Below, piece after piece: positions 1-8,106 of a DNA stretch of 27,272 nt. The first letter of the stretch is position 1; every line of letters begins with the position of its first letter. Source of the stretch: a virus; the IMG/VR virus record IMGVR_UViG_3300020394_000046, positions 1 to 27,272 of that record; one strand, 5' to 3'. The notes below the pieces were generated by a model. It had not been told where the DNA came from. It ran no database searches and worked only from the letters and a program-made list of their open reading frames with translations. The position numbers and the translations under genes are program-made.

Positions 1-140
1 ATCAAAAGATTTATTTTGAATTAGAAAAGTGTCAAGAAGCAGTTGAGGTACGTAGACAAATACTTGAAGCTACCAGACCCGACTACATGAAAGATGCAAT
101 ATATTGGGTATGGTGTACTCAGATACCACAGGAAGTATAG
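1..140 (+). CDS. C-terminal end of an unrecognised early gene (partial)
   Basis: A reading frame is open from the window edge (first full codon at base 3) to a TAG at 138-140. It gives 45 residues of a charged, helical tail (ELEKCQEAVEVRRQIL, then ILEATRPDYMKDAIYWVW) ending in QIPQEV. It is read in the same direction as the nuclease-like gene, which starts 1 base after this stop, so the two are probably co-transcribed. I do not recognise the family from this fragment. Confidence 0.6.
   Translation, partial: QKIYFELEKCQEAVEVRRQILEATRPDYMKDAIYWVWCTQIPQEV
130..135 (+). promoter_or_regulatory. Ribosome binding site that fixes the start at 142
   Basis: AGGAAG lies 6 bases upstream of the ATG at 142 and within the last codons of the preceding gene. 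The earlier in-frame ATG at 94 has no comparable site and would overlap the upstream gene by 47 bases. This favours 142 as the start. Confidence 0.6.
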
Positions 141-141
141 A

Positions 142-801
142 ATGAAGTGTTGTAAAGAATGTAATGTAGAGTTAATAGCAGGGTATAATAGTGAAGGTGG
201 TAACTGGAATCCAACTTTTGCAAAAAGTGATTACAGATTATGTAAACCTTGTTACAATAAGAAATACAATAGCACACAAAGTGCTAGAAGAGATCATCTA
301 CCTCATAGGAATCCTACAAAAAATAAACTTATGTTATATATTAATGGAAAATATATATCAAGAGCAGATCCTAGATATAAAATGTTTAAACCAGGTAGAT
401 ATAAAATTAGTGATGGATTAATAGAAGCAGGTAACGTTGGATTAGACAAGAAAGAAGGTTACATATATGTATTAGTAAATCCACACTTTGAAAACTGGGT
501 GAAGATAGGTATGGCTGAAAATGTTGATAAGAGACTTTCACAATTTAATACAGCCTATCCAGAGCGTGACGGTCAAATGGTATATACTGTAAAAGTATCT
601 AATATGAGAAAGGCAGAAAAGAAAGCTCATACAATAGCAGGAAAACTAGCCAAAAGAACAGAAAAAGAATGGTTTACCTTGACTGTAGGTCAGGCTATAG
701 ATATACTTAATAGAGTAGGAACCAAAGCAACTAAGAAAAAACAAGAGCAGGTAAAACCTGCCATACAGGATCTATTTAGTCATGCAGAAACTGGAACGTG
801 A
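142..801 (+). CDS. Zinc-finger GIY-YIG / T5orf172-like nuclease-family protein
   Basis: From the ATG at 142 the protein has 219 residues. The N-terminus holds a CCKEC and a CKPC pair about 30 residues apart, a likely zinc-binding DNA-recognition knuckle. The second half begins GYIYVLVNP, followed by WVKIGMAENVDKRLSQFN, which matches the GIY-YIG-related T5orf172/MUG113 pattern: YIY in place of GIY, VKIG in place of YIG, and an arginine one helix turn on. EKKAHTIAGK and EWFTL then match the later conserved His and Glu positions. Proteins of this family are free-standing or intron-borne endonucleases, or inactive relatives. It follows the upstream gene by 1 base and overlaps the next gene by 20. 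Nuclease activity is inferred from family only; a 235-residue form starting at 94 is possible but less likely. Confidence 0.72.
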   Translation: MKCCKECNVELIAGYNSEGGNWNPTFAKSDYRLCKPCYNKKYNSTQSARRDHLPHRNPTKNKLMLYINGKYISRADPRYKMFKPGRYKISDGLIEAGNVGLDKKEGYIYVLVNPHFENWVKIGMAENVDKRLSQFNTAYPERDGQMVYTVKVSNMRKAEKKAHTIAGKLAKRTEKEWFTLTVGQAIDILNRVGTKATKKKQEQVKPAIQDLFSHAETGT

Positions 802-964
802 AGCCAAAAAGTGGATGGAAGAAAAACGTAAAGGAAAGATAATCTGCCCTAAGTGTGACACCCAAATGATACAAGGTGGTGATCACGATGGAGAGGATGA
901 TTACATAGTTAGTAATTTTAGTTGTAACACTTGTGATACATTCTTATTGTTATACTGGAAATGA
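782..964 (+). CDS. Small zinc-ribbon protein, function unknown
   Basis: This 60-residue protein has a basic helical N-terminus (EREAKKWMEEKRKGK) and a compact C-terminal zinc ribbon: CPKC, then about 27 residues later CNTC, ending in hydrophobic LLLYWK. Such ribbons usually bind nucleic acid or protein; no enzyme motif is visible. The start overlaps the nuclease-like gene by 20 bases and has only a weak AGGA about 11 bases upstream. An ATG at 815 is an alternative that keeps the ribbon. The stop at 962-964 runs directly into the convergent terminator, so it is the last gene of the plus-strand unit. Confidence 0.6.
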   Translation: MQKLEREAKKWMEEKRKGKIICPKCDTQMIQGGDHDGEDDYIVSNFSCNTCDTFLLLYWK

Positions 965-996
965 AAAGGGCCGCTAGATGCGGCCCCTTCTCTTTA
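964..996. terminator. Bidirectional intrinsic terminator between convergent operons
   Basis: GGGCCGC (968-974), a TAGAT loop and GCGGCCC (980-986) form a perfect 7-bp GC stem. A pyrimidine-rich tract (CTTCTCTTT) follows on the plus strand and AAAA precedes it, giving TTTT after the stem on the minus strand. It lies exactly between the stop of the plus-strand zinc-ribbon gene and the stop of the 1149-residue minus-strand gene. It can therefore end both transcripts. Confidence 0.85.
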
Positions 997-3900
997 TAGT
1001 CTACCTGCTTCTTCCTGTATATCTTTCAGGTATTCCGCATATATCATAAATAGCTCAAGCTCCTTGTAGGTTAAGTCTTCGAGGGAGCCAGTTACCCCTG
1101 TCTGTTCTTTCATAAGCTTCAGGGCTTCTCTTGTTGTCTCTTTGTTATACTTCTGTGCTGCCTTGGCTGCTCTACGTAGCACAGCATTCTCACTACCAGT
1201 ATAACCTTTCTCCATACGCTCTCTGACTATAGACTTAATATCAGACAGTCTTGCCTTGAGCATACCTCTCTTCTGTGTAAGACTAGCATTCTGGAACTTA
1301 GGATCATCCAACAGTTGTTGTGTGTACACCTCAAGCATAGGTGCTACCAGTCCGTTAAACGCTTTGTCGTAGGCAGGTATCTTAGTTCTTTCGTTAGCTC
1401 TCCAAGGAAACATCTCTGCCATAGAATATGCTTTCTCTGTAGCTGTGCGCCCAGGTTTTACTGTTATACCAAAGATACGAGCAAAAGGATTGGCATCATA
1501 TACCTTACCTGATCTAGTTGCTACCTCTAAGTCTTCTCCTGTTATGGTGTCGGTCTTGTCTATGAAAGCTTCTATGATATTATCTACGTACTTGGTAGCA
1601 GACTGAGTAAATACATTCATACCTTCTGCTTGACGTACATCCTTGGCATTGTCTGTACCCATAGCAAAGCCGATAGTTTTGTTGATAGCATCTAGTGGAC
1701 GTGTAAAACCTGACACAAAGTTACCACCTACTTTATAGAAACCATCTACACTTGCTGCTCTTGCACCTTCATCTACGTTTGTCAATACATCTAGTAGATT
1801 GTTTATGTCGTTAGCAAACTGTGCATCACGTGCAAGCTGACCTACAACTAACTGTGTGCCTAGCTCTTGCTGTAGCTCTGGTGGAACTTGCTCACCGTTT
1901 CTTATGTTGTTTAGTATGCGTCCTGCAGCTAACCATAGAGAGAATGGGAATGTGTTCTTGGCATCAACGATAGTACCACCGCCTACGTCCACCTCATATA
2001 CACCCAAACCTTTTTCTTTACGCTCATTGTCGTAGTCCATAGACAGACGTAGAGCAGTGCTGCCTACAAGCATACGAGCAAATGCATCTCTGTCAGTTAC
2101 GTCAGGCTCACCCTTTACAAGGTTCTTTGTGAACTTAGCAAGTTGCTGTGGTGCAGCTAGTGGTGACCACTGATAAGCTGTAGCTATAACGTTGTTGAAG
2201 AACCTACCGAATGGTAGTAGCGTACCTAGCCCAGGGGTATTAGAGAAGGACTCAGCAAACTTAGCTGCTGTACGTAGTAGCTCTGGCTGCTCTGTTGTTG
2301 TGTAGTCTTTAGCAAACACAGACTTGAGCGTACTGTCCAGCGCACCTTGTATTATTTCTTCATCAATAAAGTCATCAGCTTCTAGTAGAGCTTCCTTGAG
2401 AGTGACACCTTTGTTGACTCGTAAGAACTTATCCATCTCAGTCATAAACATCTGAGACTTTGTGAAGCTGTCCTGTATACGTACACCTGTTACCTGACTG
2501 GCTGCTGTAGCAAATGCTTCTACGTTTCTGAATACTTTACTGTCAGGGTTGATGTTGTATCTATCTGCTGTAGCTTCTACACCGCCAGCCATAGTTTCAA
2601 ACAAGCTTCTACGTGCGCTTTCGTTGGTGTCTAAGAACTTTAAGTATGCATCATGCGTAGTGTATGGGTCTAACAAGTTACGCATCTTCTGCGCTTGCAG
2701 CATAGTCAATGCTCTAGCCTGACGCATAGTTTCTCTAGCAGCATTAGGGTTTACTGTTGCTTGACCCAGAGCTTTGAAACCTAGCATAGTAGAGTTAAAC
2801 AAGTCAGCCATTGTCTGACCTACATAGTACTGAGAGAAACCAGCAACGTTGATCATGGTTGTAGCAGGGGATGAAACAAGTAAACGTTTCCACACAGACT
2901 GACCATACTTGAGAGGCTCAGACTTCTTCATCTTGTTCTGTTCTCTCACAGCATCAGCTATGTCATCTTCAAAAGTTCTTTTGTTCTTATCACCAGCAGC
3001 TACGATACCGCCATCTATAAGCTTACGTGCCTGTGACATTACAGCCAGTGTCTTACCTGCTTCAGATATATCTTTTGCTAGTAAGTCTCTTAGCTCAGTA
3101 CCCCCATCCTCAGTGATCTCTCCTAGCTGTAGGTCTGTGTACTTTTTCATGCCTTTGTTTATCTCAACAAGGTCTTCTTCAGGTATAAACCTAACCACAT
3201 TAGTTATGATGTCAGATACTTTCTTCTGTCCATGTATCTTCATACCTTTTTCATTTAGTAATTTAGCTAAACCACTCTTACCATCTTCGCCTATCACAAT
3301 AGTACGTACTAAGTCAGAGGGCATGACTGCTGTGTTTATCTCATACCCAGCTTCTACTTTATCATTCCAAGACTTAACAGTATCCTTCACAAGCTTTGCA
3401 GCTTCTTTGCTTTCTTCAGCAGTAAGCTTTGCTGTGTTGTTATCTATGACAGCGTTGGCTATACCTTCGAGTGTAGTACCTGAGTCCTCGAATCCTGAAG
3501 AGCCTCGGAACATACCAAAGCCTAGCTGTGCTGCTCCTGCTACACCGCCTAACAGAGAAGAGAATGCAGTCTGTGTCTTGCTGTATTGCTCCTGCGCTCC
3601 TGCTTCTATGTATGCAGTCTGTGCCATCACATCTTGAAGTACAGCAGCACCAGCGTCCAGCGCTATAGTTTGTTTTAACGATCTCTTTGCAGCGCTTTCG
3701 AACAGTTCAGACTGCTTTTTACGCATAGCTTCCTGGGCTATGAACCTACGTCCATCTTTCTCTACAGTTTTTACTACACCGTCAGCTACTTTATTAGTCT
3801 GTCTTTTAGACAAGCCTGATTTGACAGCCCTGGCAGCAGCCTCTTTACCAGCTTTCTTAGCAGCTTCTACAGCAGCCTTTTTAGATGCACCGTCTTGTAA

Positions 3901-4443
3901 AGCTTTTCTACCAGCCTCACGAACAGCAGACCTAACCACTTGCTTACCTGTGAGTGACACACCTGCAACACCTGCACGTGCAACACCACCAGTGATAAGT
4001 CCTAGATAGTTTGTCGGATCTTTAGCAGCAGCAAAGATATAATCTTTTACACCATCCACAGCACCCATAACACCATCGTTCTGGAAGACGTTACCTAGCT
4101 GTTCATATATCTCATAGGCTTTACGAGCTTTGTTCTTGCGTTGGTCATTGGCTTTGTTTATGAATCTAAGTTCACCTGCAGTAGATACACTGTTGGCATT
4201 AAAGTAACGCATGTGTTGTACAAAGTCATCGACAACCTCATCCTCAGATGCATTCCTGTAGTCTACACCTTTACGCTCTATCATATAGTCACGGATAGGG
4301 TTTAGGTACTCATACTTTTTTAGGTCATCTTTTTCTAGGGTAACACTTTTATCTATGTAAAAGTCATCCTGAGTTGGAGATGTGTCAGGAGTGAAGGTTG
4401 ACCCACCGCCAAACCTCCTAAGATTTTCATAGTAACTTGCCAT
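994..4443 (-). CDS. Large internal virion (DNA-ejection) protein, putative
   Basis: This 1149-residue protein is mostly helical. After a polar N-terminus come Gly/Ala-rich hydrophobic stretches (NYLGLITGGVARAGVAGVSL near 145-164), a long Ala/Lys-rich helix (about 165-225), a second Gly/Ala-rich segment near 255-312, and another apolar stretch around 515-560 (SSPATTMINVAGFSQYYVGQ). The C-terminal 100 residues are charged helices. No lytic motif is visible. Size, composition and position as the last gene of the virion operon resemble the large ejected core proteins of podoviruses (T7 gp16 in role, not in visible sequence), which enter the host envelope with the DNA. A Shine-Dalgarno AAAGGA precedes the ATG, 3 bases after the previous stop. 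A polyvalent cargo-type protein is the alternative. Confidence 0.6.
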   Translation of the reverse strand: MASYYENLRRFGGGSTFTPDTSPTQDDFYIDKSVTLEKDDLKKYEYLNPIRDYMIERKGVDYRNASEDEVVDDFVQHMRYFNANSVSTAGELRFINKANDQRKNKARKAYEIYEQLGNVFQNDGVMGAVDGVKDYIFAAAKDPTNYLGLITGGVARAGVAGVSLTGKQVVRSAVREAGRKALQDGASKKAAVEAAKKAGKEAAARAVKSGLSKRQTNKVADGVVKTVEKDGRRFIAQEAMRKKQSELFESAAKRSLKQTIALDAGAAVLQDVMAQTAYIEAGAQEQYSKTQTAFSSLLGGVAGAAQLGFGMFRGSSGFEDSGTTLEGIANAVIDNNTAKLTAEESKEAAKLVKDTVKSWNDKVEAGYEINTAVMPSDLVRTIVIGEDGKSGLAKLLNEKGMKIHGQKKVSDIITNVVRFIPEEDLVEINKGMKKYTDLQLGEITEDGGTELRDLLAKDISEAGKTLAVMSQARKLIDGGIVAAGDKNKRTFEDDIADAVREQNKMKKSEPLKYGQSVWKRLLVSSPATTMINVAGFSQYYVGQTMADLFNSTMLGFKALGQATVNPNAARETMRQARALTMLQAQKMRNLLDPYTTHDAYLKFLDTNESARRSLFETMAGGVEATADRYNINPDSKVFRNVEAFATAASQVTGVRIQDSFTKSQMFMTEMDKFLRVNKGVTLKEALLEADDFIDEEIIQGALDSTLKSVFAKDYTTTEQPELLRTAAKFAESFSNTPGLGTLLPFGRFFNNVIATAYQWSPLAAPQQLAKFTKNLVKGEPDVTDRDAFARMLVGSTALRLSMDYDNERKEKGLGVYEVDVGGGTIVDAKNTFPFSLWLAAGRILNNIRNGEQVPPELQQELGTQLVVGQLARDAQFANDINNLLDVLTNVDEGARAASVDGFYKVGGNFVSGFTRPLDAINKTIGFAMGTDNAKDVRQAEGMNVFTQSATKYVDNIIEAFIDKTDTITGEDLEVATRSGKVYDANPFARIFGITVKPGRTATEKAYSMAEMFPWRANERTKIPAYDKAFNGLVAPMLEVYTQQLLDDPKFQNASLTQKRGMLKARLSDIKSIVRERMEKGYTGSENAVLRRAAKAAQKYNKETTREALKLMKEQTGVTGSLEDLTYKELELFMIYAEYLKDIQEEAGRL

Positions 4444-4446
4444 GTT

Positions 4447-5760
4447 TTATCCTTTAAATGTTCCATCAGGATTGTAGAACTCACCAAACAACTCATCCCA
4501 CTGTGCAGGTCTTAGGTATTTCGGTACTAGCATTTCACCTTTTAGAATAGCTTCTATGTCAGCACCGCCCATGCCTTGCCCAAAGAACAAGTTAGAAAAC
4601 TCTCTAGTAGGTCTAGGTGGTACACCATTTATAACTTTACCCTCGTCATTACGGTATGATACATTTGAGAATCTTGCTTCTTCTGCAGATACCTCTTCTT
4701 CTTTAGTTTCTGTATCGTCCTCTTTCTCTTCGGTAGCTTCTTCTGTATCGGGTTCAGTTGCTGTTTCAGGTGTTACCTCCTCTTCATCATCTTGGTCTAT
4801 GTTATATACTTCCATGTAGTCTGCTAAAAAGTCAGCACCCATAGTCTTCTCAATCAAGTCTATCGTAGTGTTGTGCTTAAAGAAACCACCTTTACCGTAC
4901 ATACCTGCAGTAGTTTCTATCAGGGGTAGTACTGCTTGTTGTGCTAGGAATTGTTCTGCACCTTTCTGTATCTCTGCTATTTCATCTGGTGTTAGAGGGC
5001 TACCAGATCGTTGTGCTTTGTCTATAGCTGCACTAACTTGAGCTTGTATAAAAGTCTCTGCTACTTTACCTGTTGTAGCTTTGGTGGCTGTCTCTGTGAA
5101 GTCTTTTACAAACTCTCCTGCAGCATCAGGTCCGTAGAAGTTTACCTCCATGAGAGTAAAGCCTATGTCAGGGAACAAAGATGTGTACTCTGCTTGTCTA
5201 GCTGCTTCGTTTATATCTGCAATAGACATACCTTCTACATACTCTGTGTCTTGTAGTCTTTGTTTAGCTAGGTTCATGTCTTCAAAGCCTAGAAGCTTTC
5301 TAACTACACTGTCACTAGTTTCTACTTCAGGTCTATCATCCATCGGCTTGACACCGTATGTCATGTTAGCAAAGTCTCTGAGTGACATATCTACATAGCG
5401 TTGGTTCACAGATGGTAGGCTAGGCATATTGATAATAGCTTCGATGTCATCCTCGCCCAAAGTCTTGACACCCTTCTGGTTGGCTGCAGTTTGTAGCTTA
5501 TCGTACAACTCTGCTACGCCCTTCATGCCAGATGCCATAGCAGCTTTGACGTGTTCTTTCCTAGCGCCTAGCTGAATAGCTTTCTGCCCTATAAGTGCAG
5601 CTTCCTGCGCTCTAAGGTTTCTAGTATTTATAATAGCCGCATTACGTTCAGCTAACTTCTTCTGCTCTTCTTCGTATGCTTCTGCTTTTTCTGTACGTGT
5701 GTCGATACCTTCCGCTATCTCGTTCAAAAAGCTTGCACTAAATTGTTCCAAGAATGACAT
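4447..5760 (-). CDS. Helical virion protein with an acidic linker, putative internal protein
   Basis: 437 residues. The first about 300 are helix-forming and rich in Ala, Glu, Gln and Lys (AEAYEEEQKKLAERNAAIIN near 27-46). Residues of roughly 325-365 are an acidic, Thr/Glu-rich low-complexity stretch (ETATEPDTEEATEEKEDDTE), probably a disordered linker. A short C-terminal domain (about 365-437) follows with SNLFFGQGMGG and a YLRPAQWDELFGEFYNPDG tail. It sits 3 bases upstream of the 1149-residue gene and 4 after the 172-residue gene, with GAGAGG before its ATG. The position and helical content fit a core or ejection protein; the family is not recognised. Confidence 0.55.
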   Translation of the reverse strand: MSFLEQFSASFLNEIAEGIDTRTEKAEAYEEEQKKLAERNAAIINTRNLRAQEAALIGQKAIQLGARKEHVKAAMASGMKGVAELYDKLQTAANQKGVKTLGEDDIEAIINMPSLPSVNQRYVDMSLRDFANMTYGVKPMDDRPEVETSDSVVRKLLGFEDMNLAKQRLQDTEYVEGMSIADINEAARQAEYTSLFPDIGFTLMEVNFYGPDAAGEFVKDFTETATKATTGKVAETFIQAQVSAAIDKAQRSGSPLTPDEIAEIQKGAEQFLAQQAVLPLIETTAGMYGKGGFFKHNTTIDLIEKTMGADFLADYMEVYNIDQDDEEEVTPETATEPDTEEATEEKEDDTETKEEEVSAEEARFSNVSYRNDEGKVINGVPPRPTREFSNLFFGQGMGGADIEAILKGEMLVPKYLRPAQWDELFGEFYNPDGTFKG

Positions 5761-5764
5761 TACT

Positions 5765-6283
5765 TTAACCTCTCGCCATTAGCCCTTGCGGTTTACTTTC
5801 TTCTGGTGTCTGTTCTTCCTCAACCACCTCACTCAATAATTGTTTTCCTGGGTCTGCATCATCAGGATTATCTTCTAAATATTTTAAGGCTAAGATTTTA
5901 AAGCGTTCTAGTTCTTTCTCTTCTGCCTCTTTCTGATAATCAATACCGTCATCGTCTACTTCTATGCCCATCATAGTTATAGCTTGCTTTAGAAACTGGT
6001 GTATGATAGGCGATACTAACATACCTGCATCTACTGTGTGCAAACCTCTCAAGTTACCAGAGCTTACAATACTTTGTACGATAGGCTTTAGGGCTATACC
6101 TGATTGACACAGCACAGCAATGTCATCTACTATTTCTTCATTTGATAAACGCTCAATATAAAATTTAGTAACGTCTTCCATTTCTGACATTTGTGCAGGG
6201 TTTTCCCAAGGATTATTCTTAGGCTCCCCTGTCAAAGACTGGCCTGGGATTGGTCTATCGAATGGTGTTATATCTTGTTCCAT
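5765..6283 (-). CDS. Small virion-operon protein with C-terminal PQGLM motif
   Basis: 172 residues: a Pro/Gly-rich N-terminal arm (DRPIPGQSLTGEPKNNPWEN), a helical core (40-108) with IVDDIAVLCQSGIALKPIVQ, and an acidic helical C-terminus (EKELERFKILALKYLEDNPDD). The last residues read KPQGLMARG, close to TPRGLMS and KPRGLMG in the murein hydrolase two genes upstream. No known domain is recognised. AGGAAAAAGC before the ATG is a good ribosome site. Lying between the lysis genes and the two large proteins, it may be a minor core protein or a scaffold for them; that is inference. Confidence 0.5.
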   Translation of the reverse strand: MEQDITPFDRPIPGQSLTGEPKNNPWENPAQMSEMEDVTKFYIERLSNEEIVDDIAVLCQSGIALKPIVQSIVSSGNLRGLHTVDAGMLVSPIIHQFLKQAITMMGIEVDDDGIDYQKEAEEKELERFKILALKYLEDNPDDADPGKQLLSEVVEEEQTPEESKPQGLMARG

Positions 6284-6291
6284 GCTTTTTC

Positions 6292-6738
6292 CTATTTAGT
6301 AAATCCTGCACCAAAGTATAAGCCTACGATAGCTGATACGATGTGTGTATCTAGTGGTGTTATTACAAAGCCCTGTGCATATTTCCACTTAACTACTTCT
6401 TCTCCTGGGCCGAAGATAAAGTCAAGGAAGCCTACCTGTATCTCAGTGTAGCCTACGTATACACCTACTTCTGGATAGAATACAGCAACCAACTTTGGCA
6501 ACACTATTATAGCAAAGACTGCAGATAATGCAATAAGTCTTCTTGTCCATGCAAAATGTTTATCTGTCTTTCCAGCGTTACGTGCTTCTGCTGCAAAGCT
6601 TGCGTTGGCATTGGCACGTTCCATGAGCATCTTATTCTGCTCTTGTTTCATCTTCATGCTCTGCCCCCAGATGGACATTACTCCACCTAGTACGGTAGAG
6701 CCAAGCATTGTTATTAGTTCTAGTGGTAATCCGAACAT
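6292..6738 (-). CDS. Putative holin-like membrane protein
   Basis: 148 residues with apolar segments at about 5-24 (PLELITMLGSTVLGGVMSIW), 67-88 (RLIALSAVFAIIVLPKLVAVF) and 126-146 (ITPLDTHIVSAIVGLYFGAG). A charged helix (KMKQEQNKMLMERANA) lies between the first two. The layout of a first apolar helix, a charged amphipathic stretch and two later segments is like the three-helix holins of gene transfer agents and alphaproteobacterial phages. It follows the murein hydrolase gene by 11 bases, the normal lysis pairing, and has AGGAATAGTA before its ATG. A virion membrane or ejection protein is the alternative, since neighbours on the other side look like core proteins. Confidence 0.55.
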   Translation of the reverse strand: MFGLPLELITMLGSTVLGGVMSIWGQSMKMKQEQNKMLMERANANASFAAEARNAGKTDKHFAWTRRLIALSAVFAIIVLPKLVAVFYPEVGVYVGYTEIQVGFLDFIFGPGEEVVKWKYAQGFVITPLDTHIVSAIVGLYFGAGFTK

Positions 6739-6749
6739 TACTATTCCTA

Positions 6750-8093
6750 TTAATTGCTAAACTTCATGTAATAATCTAAAAGACTTGTACCTAATTCATC
6801 TTCAGGGTTGTACTCTCCATTAGATTGTACAAACTTTTTCATGCCTGTTTTTCCTCCTAAATGAGCAACAGCACGTAAACCATCACGATTTTTAAAAGCT
6901 GAATTATCTATAACAGAATCAATAGCTTTATCTATATCATTAATATGCCAGATAGATACATCACCTTGCAACTTTAAGTCTTTCTTAAATTCATCCTGTG
7001 TAAACTTAGCACCTGTATCTCTTTTATAATCTGTTAAACGAGCTTTGCCAAACTGTAGTAGACCTACAAACCTTCTACCATCTTCTACAGTATATTCAGC
7101 ATCTGGATTTCCACTACTTTCACTTCCTGCTAAACGTAATATAAATCTTTCAGGGCTTGAACCTGCTTCCTCGTTAAAACTATTATAAAATTTTGCATCA
7201 GGATCTACATCTCTAAAACTTGCCTTAATAGGTTTTAGGTCTTCCATGCTAGTAGCTTGAGTAACGACAGCTTCATCCTCTAGTCTTTTTATAGGTATCT
7301 GTATATCAGCACCAGCTTCTATAACATCTACATCTGAGATTTGATTGAGGTCAGCTAACTCTTTTACAGTAGTACCTGTTGCTGCTGCTATCTCAGATAG
7401 AGTATCACCTGACTGTACTTGATATGCTGCTGTAGGTACGGCATTCGCTCTAGCCAACGCTCTAGGTATACCCATCAAACCCCTTGGCTTTTCAGGCTGT
7501 GTCATAGTGGGAGGTGACATCAAACCTCTTGGCGTTGTTAGTCCTGTATCACTGTCCGTAGCTGTAGTCGGTAGCGTTGGTGTCTCCATAGCTGTAGGTG
7601 CGAACGTTCTTGAAGTATCTCTTGCTGCGTCATCTAGCTGTTGTATAGTAACAGGAGTAGGTGTTGGTACTCTAAACAAAGGGCCACCATATACCTTTAA
7701 AGGAAACACAGCCTGTTCTTCTGGTGGAGAAAAGTCAGGTATAAGACTTGTCATAACTTTTACAAAAGCTCTGTCTATCTTTGTGCCTACAGACATGCTT
7801 TCGTCTTTAGTATCTTGAGCTTTCCTAGAGCCTAGTCCTGTAGTTATAGTTTGTGGTACTTCATCATATGTGCTACCGCTATCCCTTTGTGTCTCTCTTC
7901 TAAACCTATCTTGAATCTTTTGTGCAGCAGACGTAGTAGGTTTGCCACCAAGACCACCTACACCTACAGAACTCATTGTCCTAGCAGCTTGTTGATTAGC
8001 ATTCTTAGGCTTACTAGATTGTGCTTGTTTAGTTTTTGCCCTACCGTACTGTTCGTATGATTGGAATACACTTCTAGGATTATATGTAGTCAT
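6750..8093 (-). CDS. Murein hydrolase: LysM plus lytic-transglycosylase-like domain
   Basis: 447 residues. The start MTTYNPRSVF at 8093 leaves a 13-base gap to the previous stop; the frame stays open to 8201 but the extra 36 residues overlap the upstream gene and look unlike coding sequence. Residues 1-220 are low-complexity, with two PRGLM motifs (188-192, 203-207). A LysM peptidoglycan-binding domain spans about 224-268 (YQVQSGDTLSEIA to IEAGADIQIPI). Residues 315-447 have the soluble-transglycosylase/lysozyme pattern: LAGSESSGNP, with E325 as the likely catalytic acid, then FVGLLQFG and AVAHLGG. It should cut cell-wall glycan, either as a virion enzyme during entry or as the endolysin with the adjacent putative holin. 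The long disordered N-terminus favours a virion role. Confidence 0.8.
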   Translation of the reverse strand: MTTYNPRSVFQSYEQYGRAKTKQAQSSKPKNANQQAARTMSSVGVGGLGGKPTTSAAQKIQDRFRRETQRDSGSTYDEVPQTITTGLGSRKAQDTKDESMSVGTKIDRAFVKVMTSLIPDFSPPEEQAVFPLKVYGGPLFRVPTPTPVTIQQLDDAARDTSRTFAPTAMETPTLPTTATDSDTGLTTPRGLMSPPTMTQPEKPRGLMGIPRALARANAVPTAAYQVQSGDTLSEIAAATGTTVKELADLNQISDVDVIEAGADIQIPIKRLEDEAVVTQATSMEDLKPIKASFRDVDPDAKFYNSFNEEAGSSPERFILRLAGSESSGNPDAEYTVEDGRRFVGLLQFGKARLTDYKRDTGAKFTQDEFKKDLKLQGDVSIWHINDIDKAIDSVIDNSAFKNRDGLRAVAHLGGKTGMKKFVQSNGEYNPEDELGTSLLDYYMKFSN

Positions 8094-8106
8094 TATAGTG
8101 CTTTCT

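Noticed and set aside
94-141. Start at 94 for the nuclease-like gene
   Set aside because: It would overlap the upstream partial gene by 47 bases; the ATG at 142 has AGGAAG 6 bases upstream and follows that gene's stop by 1 base.
191-421. 76-codon plus-strand frame inside the nuclease-like gene
   Set aside because: Lies within the zinc-finger and linker codons of the better-supported frame; no motif and no ribosome site.
2909-3637. 242-codon plus-strand frame opposite the 1149-residue gene
   Set aside because: Ser/Pro/Ala-rich shadow of a strongly coding minus-strand gene, no ribosome site, and no matching neighbours on that strand.
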